Positions 17,048 to 26,283 of a DNA stretch of 64,000 nt are shown piece by piece. The notes below the pieces were generated by a model. It had not been told where the DNA came from. It saw only the letters and a list, made by a program, of their open reading frames with translations, and made no database searches. A program made the translations under genes and the position numbers. The number at the start of each line of letters is the position of its first letter. Positions within the stretch are counted from its first letter, which is position 1. Origin of the DNA: Cyanobacteria bacterium OH_CBrB_359 (GTDB lineage: Bacteria; Cyanobacteriota; Vampirovibrionia; Gastranaerophilales; Gastranaerophilaceae); assembly GCA_023433065.1 (NCBI GenBank), contig JAEZET010000005.1:1-64000 (forward strand), read 5' to 3'.

Positions 17048-18391
17048 CTAGTCCAGTTGTATATTATCGGCAGCTTCCAAAAACCAACCTATAAATTCTT
17101 CACAATTTTCTTTTTCGAGTGAATGTATTTTCCCGCCGCTTCTCTCAGCGTGTCCGCCTGTTATATCTTTGTCATCAGTATTGTATTTTTGTCTGTAATA
17201 ATCCAGGTATTTTGTATTAATATAATCCGTATACTGCCCTACGTAATCAGTGCCTTCTGCAGAATGCAGACTAACTCTGTACATATTTTCTTTTGTATTA
17301 GGATAAAACACTGCGGCAACTTTAACTTTTTTTAGCTGTGTGTGTAAATTTTTACTTATAAGTTTATCCGAACTTGCATTTTCTAAAAGTCTGGTTCTGA
17401 AATCTCTAATAATACTGCTTGTTCTTTTTGTATCTCCACCTAGCTTAGCCCACTCTTCATCGTCTGTCGGAATAACATAATAAGCAAATTCACCGTTATC
17501 ACTAGTTTGAACATTTCTAAATAATTTTCTCTCAAAGTTAATTTCTTCGGGAGTAAGATAGGATATTACATCAATATGTTTAATTATTTCTTCTTTTCTT
17601 TTATCGTCAAGCTCTGCTGCTACTTTATTATAGACTTCCCTTGTATTTTTATTTTGCTGAGGATTATAAAAATTAGAGAAAAGTATTTTAAAATCTTTTA
17701 TAAACTTAATCAATCCTGATTTTTTCATATCGTCGCACATACCGCAAAACATTGAAGCCAAATGCTCTTCACCAGGCTTAAATCCCATAGCTTCAAAGAA
17801 TCTGTAAATTATTGCCGAACAGGATTTTGCCGTAGTATCAACATAAAAATTCTTTCTTCTTGTAACAGGCATCTCACTAACAGATTTATAACTTTCAGAA
17901 ATAATCGCCATTTGTGAAGGAGATAAAATAGACCCTTTCTGGTGGTGGTCAAAACCCACTATATCTTTTGATGCAAAAGTTTTAAAATATCCTGTTACGT
18001 TTTTATCCAACCTGCTCTTATCACTAAAATCAATGCATAAAGCTAAGTCAGCATGCTTAATTTTATCATTGACCTGATTAAAAGGAATTATAGTAAGATT
18101 GTCTTTCTCATAACCATACAAACTTTTTTTATCCGAGCATATGATTCTGACATCTTTACCCATATCTTTTAAATATAAATACATAGCCTTTGCGCTGCTA
18201 AAAGAGTCTTCATCCGTCGAAACATGGCAAAAGATATCAATACTTTTGGCACTTTCAAACTTTTTATTAATATGTTCAGCTTCAATTTCTGGCATGGGAT
18301 TAGCCTTAAAGCATGGCCTTATTTGACTCGCCCTTATTGGGTTTATTGTTATCATTAATGTGGTAAACCTTTTATTTATAGTTGTATTCAC
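17048..18391 (-). CDS. DHH-family phosphoesterase (NrnA-like) with N-terminal extension
   Basis: A DHH phosphoesterase with the family's metal-binding motifs: CHVSTDEDS, ALCIDFSDKSRLD and VGFDHHQKG. A DHHA1-type end GGHAERSGGKIHS closes the protein. Such enzymes degrade nanoRNA or pApA. The first about 35 residues are not part of the domain and include RASQIRPCFKANPM. The frame opens with GTG at 18391; an ATG 12 codons in (18355), with AAAGG upstream, is an alternative start. At about 447 residues it is longer than typical NrnA (about 320). There is an insert between the two domains. The substrate is not proven. Confidence 0.85.
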   Translation of the reverse strand: MNTTINKRFTTLMITINPIRASQIRPCFKANPMPEIEAEHINKKFESAKSIDIFCHVSTDEDSFSSAKAMYLYLKDMGKDVRIICSDKKSLYGYEKDNLTIIPFNQVNDKIKHADLALCIDFSDKSRLDKNVTGYFKTFASKDIVGFDHHQKGSILSPSQMAIISESYKSVSEMPVTRRKNFYVDTTAKSCSAIIYRFFEAMGFKPGEEHLASMFCGMCDDMKKSGLIKFIKDFKILFSNFYNPQQNKNTREVYNKVAAELDDKRKEEIIKHIDVISYLTPEEINFERKLFRNVQTSDNGEFAYYVIPTDDEEWAKLGGDTKRTSSIIRDFRTRLLENASSDKLISKNLHTQLKKVKVAAVFYPNTKENMYRVSLHSAEGTDYVGQYTDYINTKYLDYYRQKYNTDDKDITGGHAERSGGKIHSLEKENCEEFIGWFLEAADNIQLD

Positions 18392-18457
18392 TTATGAATA
18401 CTAAATCTCGAAAAAACTTTTTTTGCTAGAATATATTTTCCGATTAAGATAATAAAT

Positions 18458-18486
18458 TTATCAGATAAATATATGTTATCTGATAA
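18458..18486. promoter_or_regulatory. 11-bp inverted repeat in the DHH/panE divergent region
   Basis: TTATCAGATAA and TTATCTGATAA form perfect 11-bp arms separated by 7 bases. A TATAAT box follows at 18489-18494, about 30 bases before panE. The position suggests an operator over the panE promoter. Confidence 0.5.
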
Positions 18487-18522
18487 AATATAATAAATAG
18501 ATTGTTAAATTAAGGAGACCAA

Positions 18523-19446
18523 ATGAAAATTACTATAGTCGGAACAGGAGCAGTGGGAGGATATTACGGGCTAAAACTTATGCATAAAGGACATGACGTA
18601 ATTTTCATTACTACAACAAGGTCATGCAAAATTATTAATGAAAAAGGTATGCATCTAAAAAGCGTTGACGGAGATATCCGCTTCGACAAAGTCATGGTTT
18701 CTGACGATATGTCTTTTGCAAAAGACACTGATGTAATACTTTTATGCACCAAATCATACAATACAAAAGAAATTGCATACAAAATCAAAGAAAAAGTTAA
18801 CAATAATGCAGTTGTAATATCGCTTCAAAACGGCATCGAAAATGAAGAAATTTTATCTGATATTTTAGGCAAAGAAAGAATAATAGGCTCTACCGTATTT
18901 ATTTTCTCCTCTTCGCCTGCTGCGGGTGAAATAATCCATTCGGGCGCCGGTTCAATCATATTGGGAGAGCTGGATGGGAAAATTACAGAAAGAATCCAAA
19001 AATACTCAGAGATGTTTTCTGAATCAGGCATCCCTGCTAAAATCAGCAAAAATATCAGGAAAGACTTATGGAAAAAATTATTTATAAATGCTTCATATAA
19101 CGGCTTTACAGCAATTCTTGGAGATTCTTTAAAAAATATTAAAAAAGTTCCTGAAGCAAATCAGGCATACTACGATATATTAAAAGAATGCCAAATGGTT
19201 GCAAAAGCGGAAGGAATAGATATTACAGATGAAGAAACAAAAAAAATATTTGAAAGATTTAACCAGGATAACTTCTTGAACGTCAAATCTTCAACCCTTC
19301 AAGATATAGAGAAAGGAAAACCTGTTGAAATAGATGCAATTCAAGGAGCTGTGGTAAGAAAAGCCTTAAAACATAACCTTAAAGCTCCTCTGAACAACCT
19401 TATGTATGCTTTAATAAAACTCAAAACAATAAATTTTGAACAGTAA
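18523..19446 (+). CDS. panE: ketopantoate reductase
   Basis: A 307-residue 2-dehydropantoate 2-reductase, which reduces ketopantoate to pantoate with NADPH in coenzyme A synthesis. The nucleotide-binding start MKITIVGTGAVGGYYG, the CTKSYNT block, the SLQNGIENEE block and the catalytic lysine region (RKDLWKKLFINASYN) are all present. The length is normal. An AAGGAG site precedes the ATG. No other pantothenate gene is nearby. Confidence 0.9.
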   Translation: MKITIVGTGAVGGYYGLKLMHKGHDVIFITTTRSCKIINEKGMHLKSVDGDIRFDKVMVSDDMSFAKDTDVILLCTKSYNTKEIAYKIKEKVNNNAVVISLQNGIENEEILSDILGKERIIGSTVFIFSSSPAAGEIIHSGAGSIILGELDGKITERIQKYSEMFSESGIPAKISKNIRKDLWKKLFINASYNGFTAILGDSLKNIKKVPEANQAYYDILKECQMVAKAEGIDITDEETKKIFERFNQDNFLNVKSSTLQDIEKGKPVEIDAIQGAVVRKALKHNLKAPLNNLMYALIKLKTINFEQ

Positions 19447-19452
19447 TATTTA

Positions 19453-19461
19453 TGATATAAT
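19453..19461 (+). promoter_or_regulatory. extended -10 promoter of gatB
   Basis: TGATATAAT in the short gap after panE is the same extended -10 sequence as before recF. It lies about 32 bases upstream of the gatB ATG, which has an AGGA-type site. Confidence 0.5.
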
Positions 19462-19492
19462 TTAATAAAAATAAGGATTTACGAGGATAAAA

Positions 19493-20953
19493 ATGACAAA
19501 ACTCACTATCGAAGAAATTAAACAAAAATATGAAGTGGTAATAGGACTTGAAGTCCATGCTCAACTAAAAACAAAATCAAAAATATTTGCGCCTGACGGT
19601 ACAGAATTCGGGAAAGAACCGAATTCTCTGATAAGCAACATAACTCTTGGAATGCCGGGTGTATTACCGGTTTTGAATAAAGAAGTCGTAAATATGGCAA
19701 TTTTAACAGGATTGGCATTAAATTGCGAAATTCCTAAAAATTGTAAGTTTGACAGAAAACAATATTTTTATCCTGATTTACCTAAAGGGTACCAAATTTC
19801 ACAATATGATCAACCGATTTGCATAAACGGCCATATTGAAATAAACGGAAAAAGAATAGGAATAACAAGAGCTCACCTCGAAGAAGATGCGGGAAAACTG
19901 GTTCATGCAGGAGCTGACGGACTATATGGCTCAAGTTATTCGCTCGTAGATTTAAATAGAGCCGGAACACCTCTTTTAGAAATAGTTTCGGAACCTGATA
20001 TGCGCTCATCTGATGAAGCAAGAGCATATATGGAAGAATTAAGAACTATTTTAAGATATATAGGCGTTTGTGACGGCAATCTTGAAGAAGGCTCCATGAG
20101 ATGTGATGCAAATATTTCGATTAGAGAAAAAGAACAAAAAGAATTTGGCACAAGAGCTGAAATTAAAAACGTAAACAGCTTTAAAGCCCTACAAAGAGCT
20201 ATTGAATACGAAATCGAAAGACAGGCGGAAGTTATTGAATCAGGCAATAAAGTGGTACAGGAAACAAGATTATGGGACGATAATCTCGGGATAACAAAAT
20301 CTATGAGAGGAAAAGAAGATGCCCATGACTACAGGTATTTCCCGGAACCCGACCTTATGCCTCTTGAAATTTCAAAAGACTGGGTAGAAACTATTCGAAA
20401 AAAAATGCCGGAGCTTCCTGATGAAAAAAGACGAAGATATGTAAAATTAGGACTTTCGGAATACGATGCAAATGTTATAGTAGAACAAATGGAAACAGCC
20501 TTATTCTTTGATAAGACAATAGCTTTAGGTGCTGATGTAAGAACTACAAATAACTTTTTGATGAAAGAAGTTACCGCGTTTTTAAAAGAAGAAAAAATTA
20601 TAATTGATGAAACAAAATTAACCCCTGAATCAATTAATGAGCTTGTTAATATGATTACTTCGGGTACAATTTCAAATAATATTGGAAAACAGATTATCAT
20701 GACTCTTCTTAAAGAAGGCGGAAGCGCAAAAGAAATAGTTGAAAAGCAAGGTTTGAGCGTTATTTCCGATGAAAGTGCATTAAAAGAAATTATTAATAAA
20801 ATTATTGAAAATAATCCCGAACAAACTCAAGCTTATAGGAACGGTAAAGATAAATTATTTGGATTTTTCGTTGGCCAAGTAATGAAGCAAACTCAGGGAA
20901 GAGCTAATCCTCAAACATTAAATAAACTTTTAAAAGAAGCCCTTGAAGGATAA
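19493..20953 (+). CDS. gatB: aspartyl/glutamyl-tRNA amidotransferase subunit B
   Basis: A 486-residue GatB, the kinase/amidotransferase subunit of GatCAB, which converts Glu-tRNA(Gln) and Asp-tRNA(Asn) to Gln- and Asn-tRNAs. It starts in YEVVIGLEVHAQL and has the FDRKQYFYPDLPKGYQISQ and EEGSMRCDANIS blocks. The C-terminal YqeY/tail region ends GFFVGQVMKQTQGRANP. gatA and gatC are not in the window. The length is normal. Confidence 0.97.
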   Translation: MTKLTIEEIKQKYEVVIGLEVHAQLKTKSKIFAPDGTEFGKEPNSLISNITLGMPGVLPVLNKEVVNMAILTGLALNCEIPKNCKFDRKQYFYPDLPKGYQISQYDQPICINGHIEINGKRIGITRAHLEEDAGKLVHAGADGLYGSSYSLVDLNRAGTPLLEIVSEPDMRSSDEARAYMEELRTILRYIGVCDGNLEEGSMRCDANISIREKEQKEFGTRAEIKNVNSFKALQRAIEYEIERQAEVIESGNKVVQETRLWDDNLGITKSMRGKEDAHDYRYFPEPDLMPLEISKDWVETIRKKMPELPDEKRRRYVKLGLSEYDANVIVEQMETALFFDKTIALGADVRTTNNFLMKEVTAFLKEEKIIIDETKLTPESINELVNMITSGTISNNIGKQIIMTLLKEGGSAKEIVEKQGLSVISDESALKEIINKIIENNPEQTQAYRNGKDKLFGFFVGQVMKQTQGRANPQTLNKLLKEALEG

Positions 20954-21343
20954 TTGGTAATTATAAATTACCAAGAAAAGTTTAATTTCTTGTTTTATGG
21001 CATGCAATAATAAACTGTTTTTAAAAAATATTAAGAATTTTTAATCAAAAATGACAAAAATATTTTTTAAAAAATAAATAAAAAATTTGCACTATTAGGG
21101 CAAATAATATCAAATTTTAAAAGCTTTTATACAAGAAGACAAGCCGGTATACCTATATAGAAAGACGATTTAGGTAAGTAAGGTATTTTTTTATAATAAA
21201 CCAATTCTTAAACTCCTATAAATAATTGATTTTTATTTAGTTCAGGTTTGATTTTTTTTAAGTTTTTATATATAATTACTGTGAAGTAGAAATATAACTA
21301 AATAGAAACAATAAAATTCCGGTTAGAGAAAGGCAGGATAAGT
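20954..21343. other. intergenic region between gatB and the prepilin gene
   Basis: This 390-base stretch has no credible gene. It starts with two small hairpins (TTGGTAAT...ATTACCAA at about 20953-20975, then AAGAAA...TTTCTT with a T run to about 20997) that may terminate gatB. The middle is AT-rich with a GC-richer patch around 21140-21180 (AAGCCGGTATACC) of unknown role. It ends with the pilin promoter at 21248-21276. Confidence 0.6.
21248..21276 (+). promoter_or_regulatory. sigma-70-type promoter of the prepilin gene
   Basis: TTGATT (21248-21253), a 17-base spacer and a perfect TATAAT (21271-21276) lie about 70 bases upstream of the prepilin ATG. The untranslated leader would be about 60 bases. 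Confidence 0.75.
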
Positions 21344-21880
21344 ATGATAAAAAGAAGTGGTTTCACTTTAGCAGAGGTTTTAGTTACCTTGGTTATTATA
21401 GGTATAATCGCAGCAATGACTATTCCAACATTATTGAACAACACAAACTCTCAAGAATACAGGTCAGCTATTAAAAAAGCAATTGCAATGACCAACCAGG
21501 CAATTACAATGCAATATGCATTAGACGGAACTAATATTTCAGATTTCTCAACTAGTGCAAATATGAGAGATTCTGTATTTACAAAAAGATTAAACGTTAT
21601 TAAAACAGCAAGTACTGCAACTTTTACCGGAGTTGCAGGAAATATCGATGCTATATTCTACACAGCTGACGGTATGAAATTCGGTGTTACAGGTGGAGCT
21701 GCTTGTGATGCGGCAGGCGACACTGTCTGTGCAACAATGTATATAGATGTTAACGGAGACAAAAAACCAAATACATTAACAACAGATGCAACTAAGCCTC
21801 TTGACGTATATGAAGCAAGAATATATGCACAAAGAGTTGTACCATATGGAGCTGCTACTCAGGCTGTAATGTATAACTAA
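21344..21880 (+). CDS. type IV prepilin-like protein
   Basis: A 178-residue protein with a class III signal: a short basic leader, then GFTLAEVLVTLVIIGIIAAM. This is the classic prepilin peptidase site, with the +5 glutamate followed by a hydrophobic helix. The rest is a globular head. Two cysteines (in AACDAAGDTVCATM) could form a disulphide, and the following IDVNGDKKPNT stretch looks like a calcium-binding loop as seen in pseudopilins. It could be a pilin, pseudopilin or secretion component. It is a single gene with its own promoter and terminator. Confidence 0.85.
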   Translation: MIKRSGFTLAEVLVTLVIIGIIAAMTIPTLLNNTNSQEYRSAIKKAIAMTNQAITMQYALDGTNISDFSTSANMRDSVFTKRLNVIKTASTATFTGVAGNIDAIFYTADGMKFGVTGGAACDAAGDTVCATMYIDVNGDKKPNTLTTDATKPLDVYEARIYAQRVVPYGAATQAVMYN

Positions 21881-21912
21881 TAATTATTAACATTCTGCCT
21901 TATCAAATATCT

Positions 21913-21941
21913 AAAAAACTGCTTTCTAAAAGCAGTTTTTT
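21913..21941 (+). terminator. terminator of the prepilin gene
   Basis: AAAAACTGCTTT and AAAGCAGTTTTT form a stem with a tiny loop and end in a T run, about 33 bases after the stop. Confidence 0.85.
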
Positions 21942-22025
21942 ATTAGGTATATCATCCTTTAGTTGGATGCGATTTGAATTAAAATTATAAATAATATTAT
22001 ATATCAGAGTATAAGAGGAAATAAG

Positions 22026-22640
22026 ATGGGCTATAGATTTGAACTAATAACAGGTCCCATGAGCTGCGGTAAAACAGAAGAACTTTTAAGAAGAATCAGA
22101 AGACTAATTATCGCCCAGAAAAATGTAAAAGTGATTTCGGCAGAAATCGATACAAGAACAAAAGGAGATTATATAGAATCAAGAAACGGTTTATGGTTAG
22201 ATTCTTATAAAGTAAAAGTTTCAAATGAAATTTTAAAAATTGTTAACGAAGAAGACGATGTAATTGCAATTGATGAGCTCCAGTTTTTTGATGAAAACAT
22301 CATATCTGTTATAAATAAACTTATAGAAAGCGGCAAAAAGATTATAGGAACAGGCCTCGACCTTGATTTTAAAGGAGAACCTTTTGGCTATATGCCTGAA
22401 TTAATGTGCTATGCTGATAAAATAGATAAATTAACAGCAATATGTATGAAATGTGGTAGTAATTATGCAACAAGGACTCAAAGATTAATCGGGGGTATTC
22501 CTGCTGATAAAAATTCTCCGCTCATTATGATAGGAAAAGATGAAACATATGAAGCAAGATGCTTAAATTGTTACGAGTTACCTGATGTTAAGACTGAAAA
22601 AAGAAAAAGTACATTCAGATTACTAAATTTTAATAAATAA
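22026..22640 (+). CDS. tdk: thymidine kinase
   Basis: A 204-residue type II thymidine kinase for nucleoside salvage. The P-loop region GPMSCGKTEELLRRIRR opens the protein, followed by the AIDELQFFD Walker B block. The zinc site has CMKCG and CLNC. It lies between two terminators as a single-gene unit. The length is normal. Confidence 0.95.
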   Translation: MGYRFELITGPMSCGKTEELLRRIRRLIIAQKNVKVISAEIDTRTKGDYIESRNGLWLDSYKVKVSNEILKIVNEEDDVIAIDELQFFDENIISVINKLIESGKKIIGTGLDLDFKGEPFGYMPELMCYADKIDKLTAICMKCGSNYATRTQRLIGGIPADKNSPLIMIGKDETYEARCLNCYELPDVKTEKRKSTFRLLNFNK

Positions 22641-22664
22641 AAAGCGGGTTGACCCCGCTTTTTT
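22639..22664. terminator. terminator between tdk and pepA
   Basis: AAAAGCGGG and CCCGCTTTTTT flank a short loop. Both strands offer a T run, so it may serve the convergent tdk and pepA units. Confidence 0.85.
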
Positions 22665-22686
22665 AAAGTCTTTATAAAGATAAACT

Positions 22687-24171
22687 TTAACTTAAAAAAT
22701 AATTCAATACTGTTCTTACACAAACACCCGACGGGCCTTTTGGTAATTCTCCTATGGATTTATCAAGCATTGCGGTACCTGCAATATCAATATGAGCCCA
22801 TGGAATATTATCAGATACAAAATTCTTTAAAAATAAACCTGCCATTGAAGCTCCACCATAGCGGGAGCCTGTATTTTTCATATCTGCAATATCACTTTTT
22901 AAAGCATCCTTATATTCTTCGAACAAAGGAAGCTGCCATAGGCGTTCTCCACCTTTTGTTCCGGATTTTATTAATTTGTCAATTAATTCCTGATTATTAC
23001 CCATTATGCCGCTTGCCACATACCCTAAAGCAACAAGACATGCACCTGTCAATGTAGCAATATCGATTATTTCATCGGGTTTAAGTTCTTGCGCATAGGT
23101 TAAAACATCAGCCAAAGTAATTCTGCCTTCGGCATCAGTGTTGTCAACTTCAATTGTTTTACCGCTTTTTGATATTAAAACATCGCCCGGCTTATATGAT
23201 GAACCGCTTGGCATATTTTCACAAGCAGCAATTAATCCATGGACTTCAATGTCAATTTTTAAGTCAGCTAAAACATTCATTATTGAAATAACAGCTGCTG
23301 CAGCTGACATGTCATCTTTCATCGTAACCATTGAAGATGGAGGCTTTAAATCAAGACCGCCGCTATCAAAGGTAATGCCTTTACCTATAAGAACAATTTT
23401 CTTTTTGGGACTTTGAGGAACATATTTCATATGAATAAATTTTGGAGGTTCACTGCTTCCCTGCCCTACTGCAAGAAAAGCACGCATGCCTTCTGCTTCT
23501 ATTTGTTCTTTATCGAATACAACTGTTTCAACATTTTTAACGCTTTGAGCATACTCAGCAAGTTTTGCGGGGGTCATTTCCATAGCAGGTTCGTTTGCAA
23601 GATTTCTGGCAAAATTTACCGCATTAGCGACAATTTGACCTTTAATTACTCCTTCTTCGGCTTTTTCAAAATTAGTCTTATCTATTTCAATTAGTTTAAA
23701 TTCTTCAATTTTTGAATCATCATCTTTCTCAGACTTATATTTGTCAAATGAATAATTACCGATTAGAGTGCCTTCAACAATTGCCTGAGCACAATCTTTG
23801 GCATCAAAACCTCCTATGCCTGCTCCGTGTATTATTGAAGCAATTTTTTTGACATTTCCCAGTGTTTTACATTTTTGTATTACTTTGGAAGATAAAACTC
23901 TTATTTTGTTTAAATCAAACTTGTCGGCTTTACCGAGTCCGACTATCAAAACCTTTGAAAATGAATTTGCAGGGGTCGACAAAACGTACATACTTGCAAA
24001 TTTTCCTTTAAAATTTTCTTTTTTTATAACAAACTCAGAAATTATCCCTTTCAAAGCATCATCCACTATGCCTGTTGCACCTTTTGGCTCTGTGACGTCT
24101 TCAAACAAGTTGACTACAATCAAATCAGCATCAGCTGAAATTATTGAACCACTTTCAATTTTAATGTTCAT
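22687..24171 (-). CDS. pepA: leucyl aminopeptidase (cytosol aminopeptidase)
   Basis: A 494-residue M17 metallopeptidase that removes N-terminal residues from peptides, normally as a hexamer. The metal/catalytic motifs KGITFDSGGLDLKP and the diagnostic NTDAEGR are present, with the K in GKGITFDSGG. The N-terminal macro-like domain is intact. The length is normal. It is 13 bases after the response regulator gene on the same strand and may be the last gene of that operon. Confidence 0.96.
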   Translation of the reverse strand: MNIKIESGSIISADADLIVVNLFEDVTEPKGATGIVDDALKGIISEFVIKKENFKGKFASMYVLSTPANSFSKVLIVGLGKADKFDLNKIRVLSSKVIQKCKTLGNVKKIASIIHGAGIGGFDAKDCAQAIVEGTLIGNYSFDKYKSEKDDDSKIEEFKLIEIDKTNFEKAEEGVIKGQIVANAVNFARNLANEPAMEMTPAKLAEYAQSVKNVETVVFDKEQIEAEGMRAFLAVGQGSSEPPKFIHMKYVPQSPKKKIVLIGKGITFDSGGLDLKPPSSMVTMKDDMSAAAAVISIMNVLADLKIDIEVHGLIAACENMPSGSSYKPGDVLISKSGKTIEVDNTDAEGRITLADVLTYAQELKPDEIIDIATLTGACLVALGYVASGIMGNNQELIDKLIKSGTKGGERLWQLPLFEEYKDALKSDIADMKNTGSRYGGASMAGLFLKNFVSDNIPWAHIDIAGTAMLDKSIGELPKGPSGVCVRTVLNYFLS

Positions 24172-24184
24172 TTATTTCTCCTTT

Positions 24185-25498
24185 TTAGTCGTTGTATTTC
24201 CTCATAAATTTTTCTACCCAGTTAAAAACTGTCGAAAGCTCATACGGCTTTGGTAAGTATAAATCGGCACCAGCATTCAAAATTCTTTCTTTATCATGCA
24301 AGGTAGTAGATAAAATTATATGTGAATTTTCAAATTTTATATCTGCCTTAATCTTCGGACAAACATCAATACCTTTTAGTTCTCTTGTATTTCCTGCATC
24401 AAGAATTATAACCGCAGGAGTGAAATCATCAGGCAACTTAAATATATCATAATAATTATTTACAACAACAACATCATAACCTTGTATTTCAGACATAGTT
24501 TGCAAAAGAAGAGACAAAGCCTCATCGGGTTCAACGATTAAAAGTTTTTTGTTATATTCTCTATCCTGAATTGCATTTTCAGCAGTGATTTTCGGTCTTT
24601 CAACAACGTATGAAGAGCCGTCCTTTAATCTTGCAAGCTTGTGAGTAGCAATAAGAGAATTTATAGCTTGTCTAAAATTATTATAAGCCTTATACTCATT
24701 CGATATTATGCCGATTTTTGTTGTTACAAGGGAAATTTTATCCCCTGCATTTTCATCCCCTTGAGAGACAATATAGCCTCTATTTATATCATTTTCGGAA
24801 TAAAATTTATCTACAATTGTATTAAAAGCATAAATCAAATATGCTGCCATTTTTTCTGCTTTTAAGGGGGACGTAATAATTATAAAATCATCCGGAGCAA
24901 CTTGTCCTAAGTAATCATCTTTATCAAGGGCATTATTTATAATTGCAGTGTATGTTTGGAGCATTTTTTCCGCTGCAAGTTCACCGTAAATTTCTTTATA
25001 ATAATCAAAATTATCAATATCAATAAGCATTGCAGCCCAAAGGGTATTCTGGTGTATGACTCTTTTTAATATCTTGAAGGAAATTTTGGAATCGAAAAGT
25101 TTTGTCTTTTCATAAATGTTATTTTCAAAATGTCGTCTTAAATGCGCAGAAATTCTTGCCTTAAATTCTTCATTAGCAATAGGTTCTGAAAGAAAATCAT
25201 CAGCTCCGGAGTTAAGGATTGCAATTTTATCTTGCAAATGGTCCGATTTTGAAAGCGAAATCAAAACCGGTCTTGATGTGTAGCTTAAAATCCTTAGCTT
25301 TTCTATTGTATTTATGATGTTTTCGTCAATGCTGTCTGAAATTAATATCAAATCAGGCTCATATTGAGCCAAAATCCTTATGGACTCAGTAATATCTCTG
25401 GCGATAAAAACATAGATATCAGAACTTTCTATCAATTTTTTATATCTGATAGACTGCTCTTTTCTCTTATCTATTATTAAAACAACCTTTGTAAGCAT
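24185..25498 (-). CDS. REC-degenerate GGDEF-REC response regulator
   Basis: A 437-residue protein with three parts. Residues about 5-120 are a receiver domain in which the phospho-acceptor position seems shifted or lost (DLILISDS). Residues about 140-310 resemble a GGDEF domain (LIDIDNFDYYKEIYGE), but the signature loop reads APDDF instead of GGDEF, so cyclase activity is doubtful. Residues about 320-437 are a second receiver with an intact acceptor aspartate (VIILDAG) and the conserved Lys (YLPKPYE). It follows the histidine kinase by 4 bases, so it is its likely partner. Confidence 0.8.
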   Translation of the reverse strand: MLTKVVLIIDKRKEQSIRYKKLIESSDIYVFIARDITESIRILAQYEPDLILISDSIDENIINTIEKLRILSYTSRPVLISLSKSDHLQDKIAILNSGADDFLSEPIANEEFKARISAHLRRHFENNIYEKTKLFDSKISFKILKRVIHQNTLWAAMLIDIDNFDYYKEIYGELAAEKMLQTYTAIINNALDKDDYLGQVAPDDFIIITSPLKAEKMAAYLIYAFNTIVDKFYSENDINRGYIVSQGDENAGDKISLVTTKIGIISNEYKAYNNFRQAINSLIATHKLARLKDGSSYVVERPKITAENAIQDREYNKKLLIVEPDEALSLLLQTMSEIQGYDVVVVNNYYDIFKLPDDFTPAVIILDAGNTRELKGIDVCPKIKADIKFENSHIILSTTLHDKERILNAGADLYLPKPYELSTVFNWVEKFMRKYND

Positions 25499-25502
25499 TT
25501 GA

Positions 25503-26258
25503 TTACTCTTTTATTTTTTTTAAACTTGGTTCGCCAAAATTTGCAATCGGGAAGGTAACTTCAAATGTAATTTCATCGCCTTTGCTTGATACAAGAATAT
25601 TACCGTTCATCTTTTCTGTTAAATTTCTTGTTATATATAAACCTAGTCCGCTGCCTTGAACTTTTCTCGTTAAAGGAGAATCTACTCTTGAGAATTTTTC
25701 AAATATTTTAGTTAAGTTTTCCTGATTTATGCCCTCGCCATTATTTATAATTTTGATACTAACAGTATTATTTTGAGTATTTTGAGAGGATTTTACTATA
25801 ATTTCAGAATTTTCATAAGAATATTTTGCAGCATTATCAATGAGATTAAGCAAAATCTGTTGAAATTTATCCGTATCAATAAGGATGTCCGGCAAATTAT
25901 TTTCAAAAAATGTCTTAAAAGTCTTATTTTTATATTGAGCTTTAACAAGCTGTATGCATGCCGTAACAAAAGGTTTTACACTCACTGATTTATAGACAAA
26001 AATTTCATTTTCAGAATTAATTTTTGAAACCATCAACAAATTTTCAACCAAATTAATAAGGCGGTTTGACTGGTCTTTTATTATATGCAAAAATCTTTCT
26101 CTTTGCTCCGGAGACAACTTATCAAAAGAATTGATAAGAGTATCAGCAAATCCTCTTATACTGGTTAAAGGGGTCCTGAGCTCATGGCTGACCGTCGAAA
26201 TAAAATCCAAATGTGCCTGTTCAAGATTTTTGCTATCTATATTTTGCGAATTTTCCAT
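25503..26258 (-). CDS. soluble sensor histidine kinase
   Basis: A 251-residue kinase made only of HisKA (phospho-acceptor H25 in STVSHELRTPLTSIRG) and HATPase domains (N box LLNLIDNAAKYS, then GEGINQENLTKIFEKF and GSGLGLYI). It lacks membrane segments and any sensor domain of its own, so its input must come from another protein. It lies 25 bases downstream of the tolC-like efflux gene and 4 bases upstream of the response regulator. This links it to the efflux operon or to stress signalling. Confidence 0.9.
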   Translation of the reverse strand: MENSQNIDSKNLEQAHLDFISTVSHELRTPLTSIRGFADTLINSFDKLSPEQRERFLHIIKDQSNRLINLVENLLMVSKINSENEIFVYKSVSVKPFVTACIQLVKAQYKNKTFKTFFENNLPDILIDTDKFQQILLNLIDNAAKYSYENSEIIVKSSQNTQNNTVSIKIINNGEGINQENLTKIFEKFSRVDSPLTRKVQGSGLGLYITRNLTEKMNGNILVSSKGDEITFEVTFPIANFGEPSLKKIKE

Positions 26259-26283
26259 AAAATCATTATAGCAATTTTAATCT

